NCBI GenBank assembly: GCA_002917075.1
Contig: NTMA01000091.1
Location: 104,588 to 168,587 of the forward strand
Origin: Hawksworthiomyces lignivorus
Lineage: Eukaryota > Ascomycota > Sordariomycetes > Ophiostomatales > Ophiostomataceae
Reading direction: 5' to 3'
DNA: 64,000 nt
Part shown: piece after piece, positions 45,827 through 58,352 of the stretch
Layout: each line of letters opens with the position of its first letter
How positions within the stretch are numbered: position 1 is the stretch's first letter
The notes under the pieces: generated by a model
Told to the model about the DNA's origin: nothing
Seen by the model: only the letters and a program-made list of their open reading frames with translations
Database searches by the model: none
Translations under genes and position numbers: made by a program

Positions 45827-48800
45827 TCCACAGAGTATTGTGAAGATGAGTCTTTTATTGTGTGATTGTGAAAGGATATTCCATGTGGTCTGTGAGCCCA
45901 CAATGTCTCTTGCGTTCCTTTCTCTTTTTTTGGTCTGCTGAATCCTTCACAGGGCATTTCTCATGCAATCTCACACTACCAAATTGTGTAGCGAACAAGG
46001 AAGGCCCTGTAACAATTTTCAACTGTCCCCCCCTGATCGGAGATTTTGTTCTCCTTTCCTCTTTTAATAGAGTCTTCGCTCAAAAGTTCCTTAGTGCAAT
46101 ACCTCGTGCATTGTAGACTACTTTTACTGGCAATTCTCTGTCAACTTCCACTCCGTGCCGTTTATGAGCGGCATTGAGCCTCACTAATTTGATTTCCATT
46201 TTCCCTTTTCCCCTTTCCTCTTCTTTCTGCTTACCTTTTTTTTCCTTGTTTTATTCTCTTCGCTGCTTCCCCCGTTCGGTATTGCCGACATTGAGGACAA
46301 GCATCTTTAAAATAAGAGAGCCGTAAAATTCACTGTAGAGCATATTATCCTGAATCATATCCAGTTGAGCCTCAGACTTTGCTGTTTTCGTGGCGACGTA
46401 CAATTTTAAAATCAACCATTACTCCAGTTGCGAACCTTTCTACAGAGTGAAAGCAAGTGAAGGTAAGCTTATCCACCCATGCCTTCACTCTTTTCTTCCT
46501 TGCCATTCCCACTATAGCAATAGTAATGCTACAGCATGAGCAAAATGAAATAATTTTTCTCACGCATTATCTGTTGCTCCCAGATTCTTTACTTGTCTTC
46601 TGTTCTATTTTTTCCTCTTTTGCATGATGACACGGACTACTAAACCCCCAATGTCTTATACCGCATCTCCTCAGTCACCCACGTAATCTCGCCACATCTT
46701 GATACACTTCATGTTTGGAAAGGTCCACAATGCATTATCGAGAACCGTTTCTTCTCAAAAGAGTTGCCTCCCCAGAAAGAGATTACTGAGCCCCTGTCCC
46801 CCAGAACACGCAATATGGATCATCTCGGTAGAACAGGTATCCCAGCTGCAACTCCTCCACATAACAAGACAAGGAGTCCAAGCCAGATCGTGGGGGAAGA
46901 GGTCTGACTCAATAGGACAAATTTGTCGTTATCTCAAAATATTTGGCAGTCTTCCTAGCAGTACCAGTAGTACTATCATTTGCTATCGTTATATTCTTGC
47001 TAATGTCGACTTCGCAGATCAAACCTATTACATGACTCTTGCCAAGCCTAGAACTATTTGCAGCGAGTGTTGCTATCGTTCCGGAGCCTCTGTAGAGCCT
47101 TTTCAGAGCCTTCGCGGTGTCGTTTTTCTGTGCGATTAACGGCATCGATGAATTTTTACATTATTTTATCTGAAAGAATTGTTTCTTTTCCTCATTAAAA
47201 GCATACAGTTGGAAGTGCATAGCCCGTAAAAAGGATTCTTTTTTTCGGCCATGTCTTTCTTATATCTCCCCACGCCGTTTCCCCAGTCACCTCCACATCT
47301 CCCTCCACGTTTCATCGTCCCCAAGTCGTCCAGCGTTTGCCCGCCTCTTTCTGTCCTTTGCGTTTGAAACTGCTCTTCGACGACCCCCATCTTTATTTGC
47401 AGATATTTAGACCTTCATGATCAACGACCCCGGGCTCCCTTTTGTGTCATTGCTGCTTTTCTCAGACACCCTTGTCGCCATCTCAACCATGTGTCGGAGC
47501 ATTCCCCCCTGCCAATTGCGCTCTTCATCCCTGCTTGGTAGCCATCTCATGGCTATGTGGACTATCGTAAACTAGTGGCCATAGCAGGATTAAAATATCA
47601 GATGCCCAAAGCAGGGGGCGCCTCCAGGGCCCCTTGCTCACGTTTACTTGTTCTTATGTGCGAGTTTCCTGATCTGGCGTTTCGATTGCTTTGCGTGTGG
47701 AATTTTTTTGTGCAAGACTCTTCTCCTGAAAGCATCTTCTCCACGCCACAACGAGTCCCTGCCAGGAACGCAAGGATATTGCATACACCACGAACAGAAT
47801 AGTATCGTCAAAGCAGTTGAAAAAGAAGCTTAATTTGAGCGCCGCACGACCCATGCACGCACGTACTTGCTATTTGAGACTGGGGGGTTTAAAGATGAAA
47901 TGTCACGATAGATACACTTGGTCGATTCGCAAGGCGATGATTGAGCCTGCGTCTTCATCACTCTGCTAAAACGCTTGCTGCTTGTTCCAATATGCTTCTC
48001 CAGCCGACTCCAAGTTGCTACAGCGGAATAGCCTTTCCGTTGCTGGCCGTCAATGATCAGAGCGGGTGGTTACGTGATAATGCGTGTCATGCTCTCCCTT
48101 ATTGTCTCTCCTCAGTGCAAATCACTCTTCTCCCCGCCATTCCATCGATGTTACAGTACCATTCCATCATAACTTGCCTGCTCTTCGGGGCTATTTCAGA
48201 CTATGCGGTCCGGCGCCATTCTCACAATCCTTGGATAACCCTCTTTTGTAGCATCTTGGGTTCTCTGTCGGCTTACCCGCACTCTTTTTTTCATCCTTTT
48301 TTTTTCATCTCAAGATCTCCGCTTCCCTCATTCATTGAACTATGGCCCCTGGTTGCTGATTATGAATTTACACGACCGACGCCACATTCTTGCTTCTTAT
48401 GTTTTTCTTCTTATCTAATCTCGCCTTCTCCGTATCCTACGTACAGTAGTACAGTAAGATGTATTTTCAAGGGTTTGACATGGGCGGCTGGTAAATCATC
48501 GACACGCGAAGATCCATGGTTCACCACGAGATCTAACAGAACATCTTAGCTTTTTTTGTTTTGGGAGGGGGGTTGAGTTGGCAATCGGGGCAGGGATCAG
48601 TTGTTTTCACTGTTCCTCTTCTTTTCTCTTTCTGTCTTCCATTTGAGACGTGGAGGTGCCGAACCAAAGAGTTGTTCTGCATGGGTCGGTCTTCGCAAGA
48701 ATTTCGCCCCATCTCTCGTTTTGTGTCTAAGTGCGTACATACGTATATACAAACCATACTTGCATGTGATCTAATTTCTCTTGATGATCGCACGTCTAAA

Positions 48801-51260
48801 CGTGTTTTTCCAACCAGTCAGCATTTTGCCTTTTTCTAACCTTCGTTTCTTTCTCTGCTCCTCGTCCTTTTCATCTCGCTCTTCTCCTGCCAACACAGTC
48901 ACACTCTCGTCCCATCCATCATCGTCAACCTCACAGCTCCGTGATGTACCTTGCATGTCAGGGAAGCCCTCCCCTTCAATCTCATCTCATGAGACCTCTT
49001 TGGCTCCGGTCTCAGTCCCTGTTCCTTGCAATGTGCCATTCTCACACCCTTCTTCTCATCTTGCAGATGCAGACCGACAAAAAGAAGAAGATTCTGCTGG
49101 ACCTTGCACAGATTTGTTCTGGAAGCTCTTGTTTGATCGCAAAATGCTGCCATTCTTCTCTGCTTCTGTATTACTGTCAGCTCTGGTCCTGTCTTGGCCA
49201 CCGCTCGGCTCGACTCTGTCTGACCGTCGCTGCATCGCATCACTCCATCCTTTCCAGCTTTATTTTGTCAATGCTACTGTGCCATCGTCTTTGTCATTTA
49301 GCTATCATCACCATTGTCGAACCGGCCCGCGTTCTGCGTCTTCCATGACCGGCCCTCCCTGCAGCCGTCTCCTCTGCTGCCACCCGTCCCCCTCTGATCC
49401 CATCTCTTTTTTTTTTTTTTCGATAGCCACCCCTATCCTTGCTTCCGTCCGGTCTTCACACCCATTCAATGGCTATCCTCGCTGCGTCAATGCGACAAGA
49501 TTTTAGCTTAAGCATGGCGGAAGGAGCAGATTGATTTACGACCGTCCCTCTGCTCGCTTCTCGACTTTGTCATCTCTGTCTCTCTCGTATTTTGGTTCTC
49601 CCCTGCAGGAGTCAGTGCTGCCTTGCATTGTGCTGCCCTCCTGCGCCAGAGCGAGCCAGCGTCCATCGCCCCGAAAAACCTTAATATTCTTGGCCAAAGT
49701 AATAGGTGTCAAAGAAGAGATCCTGGGACGGTGGATGTACGCCAAACAGGACAGAAACGTAACACAACTGCACATCGTTGCCTTCTTTTTCTTCTTTAGA
49801 TGGCCAAAATGCAGGCTGCTTTTTTCCGAGGCCACCCTCCATGCAGGGTCTTCGGAAGTCTGTGAGTCCTGGTTCCTTTCTTATTTTGCCTTTTTCCCTG
49901 CAGTGTCCTCATCAGAGCAACCTTACACCTTGCATTGTTCAGGGTCCGGGAAAGCATGCAGAGTACGATCCCATCTCGTAAGCTTTCCTGCCTTCATCTC
50001 GAGGTCACATTAATCATGTTCCAGACCATCTGATGCGAAGGTATGGGCACACGCCCCATTGCCATAAAGCACTGTGTGGCATCCGCCCTCTGCGTGAGCA
50101 ACCTTGGTATGGGGCGTAAGAGAAGAAAATGGAAGGCTTCTGGAAGGAAGTTCGAGTTCAAGAGAGCGAACTACGGATCGTGTCTTCTGGAAGCATTGCG
50201 TTAGAAGATGGGATGGATGACGATGAAGAGTGCGAAGGAGAAAAGTGCTTGGCAGGGACAGAGGAAAATGCATGAAATGGGATGAAAAGAATCCGAAGAG
50301 GTGTTCTGCTCAAGCTGCTTAGTAGCAGACTGCACTGTAACGCTTGAACAGATGCAGGCAGCAATTTTCGTGTTGCTAGCTCCAAGGAATAGGAAACTTA
50401 ATCTCCTCGTTGTTATGGAACTAATGTTATGGCCTTCATATTCTATCACGAGATGATGGCATTGTGCAATTATGTATTTCATAGAAATGGGTTGAATACT
50501 ACTGGGCTATGTAAACCTTTTGTAGATGTAAAGACGATACGTAATGTTCTCTTTTCGCTTCTTATTGAATTCATTTAAATACCCTTGAAATTAAAGGGGT
50601 CACGCAATATATCTCAAAGTCCAGCCTTACAGCTTAACCAGGCAAAAGGGCGGACGGGAGCTAAATGATATCTGCAGCAGAGCAGAGAAATGCGTTGCGA
50701 GGCCATAAATGAAAGAGAAAAAGAATCACAAGGACGTCATCATTGTTGGCCGCCGCTGTGAAATCGGCGTTGGAAAATTCCTTACATCCTTCTTCGTAAT
50801 GGCGGCATCTGGCTAAAGACGAATTAGCAATAGAGGCTGGATGCGAGGATGCGGCTAGTTCGTCTATGAAGCCTGAATTGGAGGCATGTCCGGTGATATA
50901 TATCCCAGACGTCTATTTTGCAGCCTTGAGCCCTGCCAACAGCACGCAGCTGACTCCTGCTGAATTTTGCTATTCTCGTCTGTTCTTCCCGATTTTGCCT
51001 CCTTTCAATTTTCAAACTTTCCGAAATAGCAGCCGCGTATAAAACATATAGAACACATAGAGAAAAAGGCATCAGGTGGCCGTGTTGGCAAGGCGGGTAT
51101 AAAACGAAACAAACAGCCAAGAAAGAGGCTATGTAAGAGGTAAAAAGCGATGATGACGATGGGGCAAAAAGACGTCGAGGAATCCTGATTCTGCTGAGAG
51201 CCGTTTGTAGATATAAGAGCGAGGTAATGTCCTCGGCTGGCCTTTCTTTCGGATCTTGAT

Positions 51261-51289
51261 TCTCTTCTCTTCTCTTCTCTTCTCTTCTC
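51261..51289. repeat. TCTCT pentanucleotide microsatellite
   Basis: Nearly six tandem copies of a 5-bp TCTCT-type unit. Confidence 0.9.
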
Positions 51290-52422
51290 CTTCTTTCGCT
51301 TCACTCAACACGAGAACCCGTATACGCTATAACAGAGAATATCGACGAAAAGAAGCTCAGATATATTACGGCATACCGACCTAGCCTAGCAAGAAACGAT
51401 GCGGAGATGCAAACGATGAGGGAAGAGAAAGAACAAATCGACACGATGGGTTGCGTAACAACAAGTACTTGGGCACAGGCAGGGATTCCTGAGGAACATC
51501 TTGGCTGCTTCGATGGCTTTCAACATCTCTCTTGCAACTTATACGACATGTTTTTCTTGGCGCTGATACAGCTTGGGTATATACAACAATACGAGGTGAC
51601 GAGAACTCATCGATACTAGTGAGATAGATTATTACGACGGCCAGCGCTCAACGACGACAACGACGACAACAATATTGTGCGCAAAAATTACTAGGAAACT
51701 AACGAGAGGGACCCCTGGTGGCCATCATTTACCGACGACGACCGATATTCACACTGATGGTAATGGAGAACCGAGACCCTGGAAACAAGATGCTCAAAGT
51801 TACCATCTTGTTGTAAGCGTCGCCTAAAGCACCATGACACCTGGTGAGGAGTCCAAAGGAGGGTAAAAAGAAACAGGAAGATACCAGCAACTTGGCAAGT
51901 TGCGAGGTGTTGCCTTCTCACGTCGCTCAACGAAGGGCTACGCTAGAGAGTTCTTCACGCGCCACCATCTCTTTCTACTTTGCGATGCGGAACTATCAAG
52001 GAGGGATAAAAAAGCACGACCAGTATCATCCATGCGACTTGCGGCAGATAGGGGAATTCGTAGCCTCTTTCGACCTTTGAGATGTCCTTGGACTGTGCTT
52101 GTGTTTTCGGAATCCCCTAGGTCGTAGATTTTTAGCCTGGGGGATATGAGGAAACGAAGAAAGCAACACATGAATCACGTAGGCCAGTTGTAGACGGTGC
52201 ACTCGCGAAAAGCCGGAGTCGTATTCTGGCGATTAGAATAATCCTCAGTTTTAAGAGTTTTGATGCTCACTATTCCATGCTGATAACCAATTGCAAGAAA
52301 GCCCAACACCCCAACCCACCCCACTGGAACCAAATATATACACGAGATACTACAATACAGTAATCAGTAAAAACCCAAGATCAGTCCAGAGCTGTTTGCT
52401 CTTGCTCCTTTTCCCCTTGGTC

Positions 52423-54903
52423 CTAGTAGCCGTTTGTCCTTCCTCCTACTCCGGTGACGGCGCCGCCGAGCGCCAGCAGCTCTTCTCGGTTGGCGCGGTA
52501 CAGGTCCTGGGCCTCGCGCTCGCGGCGGCTGATGAAGCCGACCTCGTCGCGCAGGGCGGCCAGGCGGCGGCGGGCGGCCTCGTCCTCTGAGCGGGCGAGA
52601 ATCTCGAAGCCGTTGAGGGCGCCGCGGGCCTTTGCGAGGGCGTCGTGGGCCTCGCCCATCTTCTTGCGCAGCAGGTCGGCGCGGTGCTTGTAGCCGCCGA
52701 GGTGGACAGCGAGCTTCTTCTCGAGCTTGGCGCCCTTCTCGGCTGAAGCCAGCGTGGCGTCGCGGAGGTCCTGGAAAGAAAATTTGTGTCAGCAGGCAGA
52801 TCTCAGTAAAACAAAATTAGTAAAATAGCAATGGAATGGCGCATGTCTACACACCTCAAATGCGGCTTGTAACAAGACGGCCTCGTCTTCTTGGTCGTCA
52901 TCGTAGCAGCCCAGGCCCAGCAGGAGCGACGCGACCTTGTCGTCGCCTCCTGCTGCGGCAGGGGGAGCTAGGGAGCCCCAGGCGGAGCTGACCTCTTCGG
53001 GGGCCGGCGCCTTCTTGGCCTCGAGCAGAACCTGCAGGCGCGCCTCTGCCAGGGCATCATCATCAATGGCCTCGAGGGAGATTGGTGCGGCGGCGGATGG
53101 CCTGGCCGCCTTGGCTAGCGGGTACTTGGCGGCATCGTTGGCAACCAGCAAGGCGGCCTCCCGGGCGACGAGGGTCTCGGCCGGGTCCTGCAGGCTTGCG
53201 GCGGCCTCCAGCAGAGCGGCCAGGTCGACGGACGCAGGCCGGGGCAGGTCGCGCTGCATGACCTGGGTGCGGCGGCGGCGCTCCAGCAGCTCCTGGGCGG
53301 CACGGCGTTCTTGCTCACGACGATCGCGATCGGCAGCGTCCTCCTGGGTCTCCTCGGCAGCGACGGGCTCGGCCTGCTCCTCGGGCAGCTCTAGCTCCCA
53401 GTCGGTGTCTTTGGGCTTGGGCAGGGAGGCGAGGCCGCGCCGCAGCTGATCTTGCAGCGACACTTGGCGCAGCTGCAGCTGGGCGGGCGTCTCGCCGCCG
53501 GCACCGGCGCTGTTCAGGGCGAAGCCGTCGCGCGGCGTCCGCAGCGGCGTCTGGCCCGGACGCAAGGGCGTCGCCAGCACGGCGCCGTTGGCGCCGCCGC
53601 CCGCGGCGCCTGTGCGTAGGGGAGTGGCCAGCGGATTGGGAGTGGCGACGACCTGCTTGCGCGGGGCGGCGGTCTCGAAGCCCGTGGAGCCGGCGCCCTC
53701 GCGCAGGGGCGTATTCTCGCCGCCGAGTAGCGAGGACTGGGTCTCGGTCAGGGCGCGGATGTTGCGGATCTCGTTGGCGACGCGATCTTCTTCGGGGGCG
53801 GCGCGCGGGGTGCGGATCGGGGCGCCGGTCTGGATGGTGGAGTAGTTCTGCAGCAGGCCGCGGGTGGCGTCGTTTTCACTGGCGCGCGCCAGGGTGTTGG
53901 CGCGCTCGCCGATGGCGCCCATCTTGATGATCTCCTCCAGCTCGCCCTCGCTGACTTGGGGCGCAGGCAGCTGCAGGGCGCGGCGCTTGCTGCTCTGCTC
54001 GGCCTCGCGCAGGCGCTGCATCTGGGCGGCCTTGACGGCGGCCTGCGACGGGCCGTCCTTGTCGCCCTTGCGCTTCTTGCGGCCGGCGTCGTCTGCCTCA
54101 TCGCCCTTGTCGCCCTTGCGCTTGTTGGTGGCCTGGTGCAGCTTGGGGTCGAAGGTGGCGCGCAGGCGCTCGTTGCGGGCAATCTCCTCGCTGGTGTCGT
54201 AGAAGCCCAGCGCCGGCTTCTTCTCAAAGGGGATGTCAGCGTTGTAGTCCATCTCGCCCATGCGCCGCGTGACCACCTTGATGTTGATGCCGGCCGTCTT
54301 CAGCTCGCGCCGCTTCTGCAGGTTCGCCAGCCGCCGCGACTCCTCCTGCTGGCGCTCGCGCGCCTTCCGCTTCGCCTTCTTTCCCTGCGTGTTAGCTAGA
54401 CGCGCACGCGCCTCGCTCAGCATCTCCTTCTCGTCCTCGTCTAGGTCGATCGTGTCAGGCCGCGCCGGTTTGCTCTCTGGGTCCGGGTCGACTTCACCGG
54501 GCCGCAGGCGTCGCACGTGGTCAGCTGACGGGGCCATGGTCTCGCCGTCGGCGCCCGTCAGGCCCAGCTCGGAGGCCTCGCGCTGCTCGGCTTCGTCCAG
54601 CAGCCGCTGGTAGCGCTCGAGGCACTGGTTGGCGGTGCGGCCGACGATTGGGGCAATGGTGCGCCATTGTGTGGGCATCAGCTTGGCCAAGTGCAGCAGC
54701 TTCTCGTCCTCTTCCTTGCTCCATTCGATCTTGCGGATGCTGGGATCCAGGTACTCGTTCCATCGTGCCTTGCACTGCTTGGGGGTCTTGCGGGCCAAGA
54801 GCGACGACACTCGGGCCCACTGGTTCAGGCCATACTTGGAGATGGCTGCTTTGAGAACCTCATCCTCGATGTTCGTCCACACGCCTCCCTTGACGGCGAC
54901 CAT
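52423..54903 (-). CDS. CEF1: Pre-mRNA splicing factor Cef1/Cdc5 (Prp19 complex, Myb-type)
   Basis: Two exons on the minus strand, 54903-52855 and 52770-52423, with an 84-nt intron (GTGTGT..CAG) at phase 0; 798 residues. Cef1/Cdc5 is a core member of the Prp19-associated NineTeen complex, needed for catalytic activation of the spliceosome. Two Myb repeats open the protein: [20 protein letters not shown] to RWNEYLDP (about 6-55) and [20 protein letters not shown] to [10 protein letters not shown] (about 59-105). Next come the conserved [20 protein letters not shown] region and [20 protein letters not shown] (about 170-230). After a Thr/Pro-rich middle with repeated TPLR motifs (candidate phosphosites) comes a helical C-terminus, with exon 2 forming a Lys/Glu-rich coiled coil. 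It is divergent from BRE2, with 571 bp between the two start codons. Confidence 0.96.
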
Positions 54904-55474
54904 GTCTGCGGATGATCCTCCAGCGGGGGATCGGGATACAGATGGGTTCCCTCAGATGGCAGAGTCGACAAATGGGACAGGTGCTTCTCGTCTGGCTGTT
55001 GCTAGAAAGTAGTCGTTTGGCGCCGGTTCTCAATGTAATAGGTGAATATGACGGCCGGTATGGGGATGAAAAGAGAGAGGTAGGATGAGGGAAGATGATA
55101 GAGAGAGAGAGAGAGAGGAGGAGGAAGAAAAGAAGAGAAGATGACGACAGAGAAGATGTAGTGACTGACTAAAAGAAGGAAAGAACGCGACTGAAGCTCG
55201 CGACTTCCTTTTTTTCCCCCAAAAGACCAGAAAATTTGGAGCACAGACCAGGCACGAGGCTGAAATGTGGCTAAATGCAATGGCGGCATTTTATTGGTGG
55301 AGACAGCTTGCGCCACATGGCCGCTGTGCATCGCGCAAAAGGGAAAGAGGTTAGCGGAAATTGCTGCGAAAACGCGCCTCCTAAGAAGCTTCAAGAGATC
55401 TCCTGTCTTTCTGCGCCTCGATAAGGAGCCCTGTCACCCACAAGCGATTCGCCGTGGATACTCCCGGAGTGGAA
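54904..55474. promoter_or_regulatory. Divergent CEF1/BRE2 promoter region
   Basis: 571 bp between two start codons. The CEF1 side is CT-rich on its coding strand and contains a (GA)n tract near 55100-55117 on the plus strand. No coding frame is supported. Confidence 0.55.
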
Positions 55475-58011
55475 ATGACTTCAGAATCGGAGGTGGCGCA
55501 AGATGGATCGCCTCTTGGTCCTCCGGCCGGCGTGAAGGTGACCCCGATCCCTCCGCCAGCCATTCCATATGCCTTTGCGACGGGGACACAGCCGCCAGCC
55601 CCAGCGGCATCTTCGCCGACCCCGCCAGCAGGTATTCCCGCGATAACAACAACGGCATCGTCATCAGCAGCAGCAACAGCGACGGCGGCCACATCGGCGG
55701 CATCGGGGTCGCCAACGCCCACACCCCCACCAGGTGCTGCTTCTACTCCTCCTGTGCCGCAGGCGCCGACGACCGCGCCCTCGCCGGCTGCGCCGCCGCA
55801 CAATCCGCCGTCCTCGATCCCGCAGAAGCGAGCGCTCGCCGACGAAGACCACACGCCGGCGGTGCGGTCGCCGCTGCACCACGAGGCACGGACCAGCCCG
55901 CAGCCCAGCCCGCAGCAGGAGGACCTGCCCAACGTGGCCGTGCGCGAGAAGCGGACCAAGAAGGACTCGCTGAAGAAGCGCGAATCCAAGGCGGCGCTGG
56001 AGGGGGGCCTGCGGGCGACGCCCGAGCCCAAGCGCAAGGACGCCGTGGTCGTCGCCGGCGGCAGCAGTGTCGCCTCCGCATCTGCGGTCTCGGCCAATGG
56101 CGCTGCTGCCAGCGGGAGCAACAACGCGACCAGCACCGCCGGTTCTGCTGTCGCCAAAGTCGCCGACAGCCTGCCGGTGCGGGTGCGGCTGGCGGGCCCG
56201 CTGCGGCCGACCGACTTCGACCCGCCGGCGAGCCCCATCTTCCGCAGCCACCACAGCGTTCAGGTGGCCAGCGGCCAGGACATTGAGTTCTTTGAGCTGT
56301 TCTCCGAGCAGTACGTGGCAGGCACAGGGCTGAATCAGACTCGCATTGGATATGGGGTCCCGTTTTGCTAACCTATCTTTTTTTTTTTTCTTGTTTTTGC
56401 AGGCCTATCAACCGGCGAGGCTACGTCTACGAGAGCGCCATCGCCGACCCGCGGTTCCCGTCGTCGCACTACTTCCGGCAGACCGAGCCCAAGCCGCACT
56501 ACGCCCACTTCAGCTTTGAAGACGCGCCGCCCAGCATGTTCTTTGACCAGTCCGGCCTGCACGTGCAGGGCGAGGGCGGGTTCCGCACCACGCGGGCCAA
56601 CGTGGTCGCGCGCCAGGGCCGCTGGTACTGGGAGTGCAAGATCACGCGGGGCATTCTGCGGGGGGAAGAGGCAGAGAAGGACGGCGGCGGCGGGCCCGAC
56701 GCGCAGCGGGGGAGCGCCAGAGGCGGCGAGCCGGAGTCGCGGGGCCACGTGCGGGTGGGGTGGGCGCGGCGCGAGGCGTCGCGCGACGCGCCGGTGGGAT
56801 ACGACGCGTACGGGTACGGGATCCGCGACCGGCGGGGGCAGCGGGTGCACATGTCGCGGCCCAAGGAGTTTGTCAAGGACGGGGCGGACTTCCGGGAGGG
56901 CGATGTGGTGGGGCTGGAGATCCAGCTGCCGTCGGAGGCGCTGCACCGCAAGGTGGTGCAGGGCACGTACAACCCGGCGGTGGACCTGCCGGATCTGGAC
57001 GAGGCGGGCCGCAGCCGGCACGAGCACGAGCAGCACGGGCACGCGGCGGCGGGGGGCCTGCTGCTGGACGACGATGGCGAGGGCGGTGGCGGCGGCGGCG
57101 TGGTGCGCGACCGCATCCCGTTCCGGTTCCAGACGACCAAGCCCGTGTTTGAAAAGTTCGACTACTCGCCCATCAAGGAGCTCGAGGACCTGGCCAACCC
57201 GGCGCCCACGCTGTCGGCGTCGTCGGCCGGCGCCGCCGAGCCGCCCAACCCGCACCACGTGGTGCCGTGCCTGCGCACGCTGCCCGGGTCGTGCATCCGC
57301 GTCTACAAGAACGGCGTGCTGCTGGGCACGCCCTTTGCCCACCTGCTGAGCTTCCTGCCCCCGGCCTCCACCGCCAACGGCAAGCTGCAGGAGGGCGCCC
57401 GCGAGCGCCTCGACGACGGCACCCTCGGCTACTACCCGGCCGTCAGCACCTTCCGCGGCGGCGCCGTCGAGGTCAACTTTGGCCCCGACTTTTGGTTCCC
57501 GCCGCCCGACCTGGCTGGCACCGACGATGGCGACGCTGACACCAGCACTGCTGTCCCGGCGCCGACGGCGGCGCCCGCCGACGCCGCCACCGCCGCCACC
57601 GCCGGCAGCAGCGTCAGCAACGACGACGAAGACGTCATGATGGTCGAGGTGGGCGACGAGACGCCCGTGGCGCCGCGGGGCGACGACGACAAGGACAAGG
57701 ACGCCCTCGCCGCCGCCGCCGCCGGGTCCGCGCCGGTCAGCGCTGACCTACCGCCGTCGTCGTCTGCGCCAGCTACGGCAAACTACAAGCCGGCGCCGCT
57801 CAACAAGATCCGCCCGATCGGCGAGCGCTACGCGGAACAGATCGCCGAGGACATCGTCTATGACCTCGTCGACGAGGTGTACTTTTGGATGCTAGACGGC
57901 GGGGGGGCGGTCGGCGCAGGTGCTGCCGACAGCGGGGCGGCAGCGGCAGTCACAGCCGCGGCGGCCGAAGGCGCAGGCGACGGTAAGGATGTCGCCATGG
58001 AGGAGCTGTGA
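55475..58011 (+). CDS. BRE2: COMPASS H3K4 methyltransferase subunit Bre2 (Ash2-like SPRY)
   Basis: Two exons, 55475-56310 and 56403-58011, with a 92-nt intron (GTACGT..GCAG, poly-T before the acceptor); 814 residues. Bre2 is the SPRY-domain subunit of Set1/COMPASS and acts with Sdc1 and Swd1 to stimulate histone H3 Lys4 methylation. The N-terminal third is disordered Pro/Ala/Ser-rich. The split SPRY domain starts around the intron: FEDAPPSMFFDQSGLHVQGE, GRWYWECKI, HVRVGWARREASRDAPVGYD, GYGIRDRRGQRVH and FREGDVVGLEIQLPS. It continues after insertions with GSCIRVYKNGVLLG, TLGYYPAVSTFRGGAVEVNF and GPDFWFP. A C-terminal amphipathic helix, YAEQIAEDIVYDLVDEVYFW, fits the Sdc1/Dpy30-binding motif. 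A long Gly/Ala tail follows. The start is the first true ATG in the frame. Confidence 0.95.
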
Positions 58012-58352
58012 GTGGAAAATACGCACTCGCATGGTATTACGACAGCAACAGAAAAGAGAGAGGATCAACACAAAAAAAGCTACGGGGAAATACGGGCGGC
58101 GTTTGTGCGGAATTAAAAACAGCAGACGTTTCGATGTGATGGCCAGGTCGTATGTGTGTATATTGATTCCCAACGATAGTTTATTTTGAAAAAAGCGTAA
58201 AATATAAGCGGACAGCGAGAGAAGAGGTGTTCCCAAGACATAAGATGCTCCAAAGTGAAAGTATCATTCAGCTTCCAAAAAGTGACCTCAAAACATATAA
58301 AATCCAAAAAGAAAATCGTCATATCATCTAGACCAACGCGAGCTGCCCAGCG
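58012..58352. other. Convergent 3' intergenic region
   Basis: 341 bp between the stop codons of BRE2 and the membrane-protein gene. AT-rich, with no gene; it should contain both 3' UTRs. Confidence 0.6.

Larger units (their letters stand above)
34694..52422. other. 17.7-kb desert upstream of xyr1
   Basis: No gene could be supported. 34694 to about 35110 is purine-rich on the plus strand, that is CT-rich on the xyr1 strand, and is probably the xyr1 leader. Purine-rich plus-strand blocks also occur near 38.7-39.3 and 42.5-43.5 kb, and a long pyrimidine-rich plus-strand block at about 45.9-50.0 kb. Repeats include G21 at 39971, (AC)n at 44483, A17 at 45810 and a TCTCT repeat at 51261. A hairpin is present at 45287-45310. 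A frame at 39951-40628 (+) and the overlapping 40295-40891 (-) are the longest; both look like chance. The frames at 47941-48549 and 48781-49506 are Ser/Pro/Leu-rich products of pyrimidine-rich DNA. Confidence 0.5.

Noticed and set aside
47941..49506. Plus-strand frames of 202 and 241 codons
   Set aside because: Ser/Pro/Leu/Phe-rich translations of pyrimidine-rich DNA; the first lacks an ATG start and neither shows a domain.
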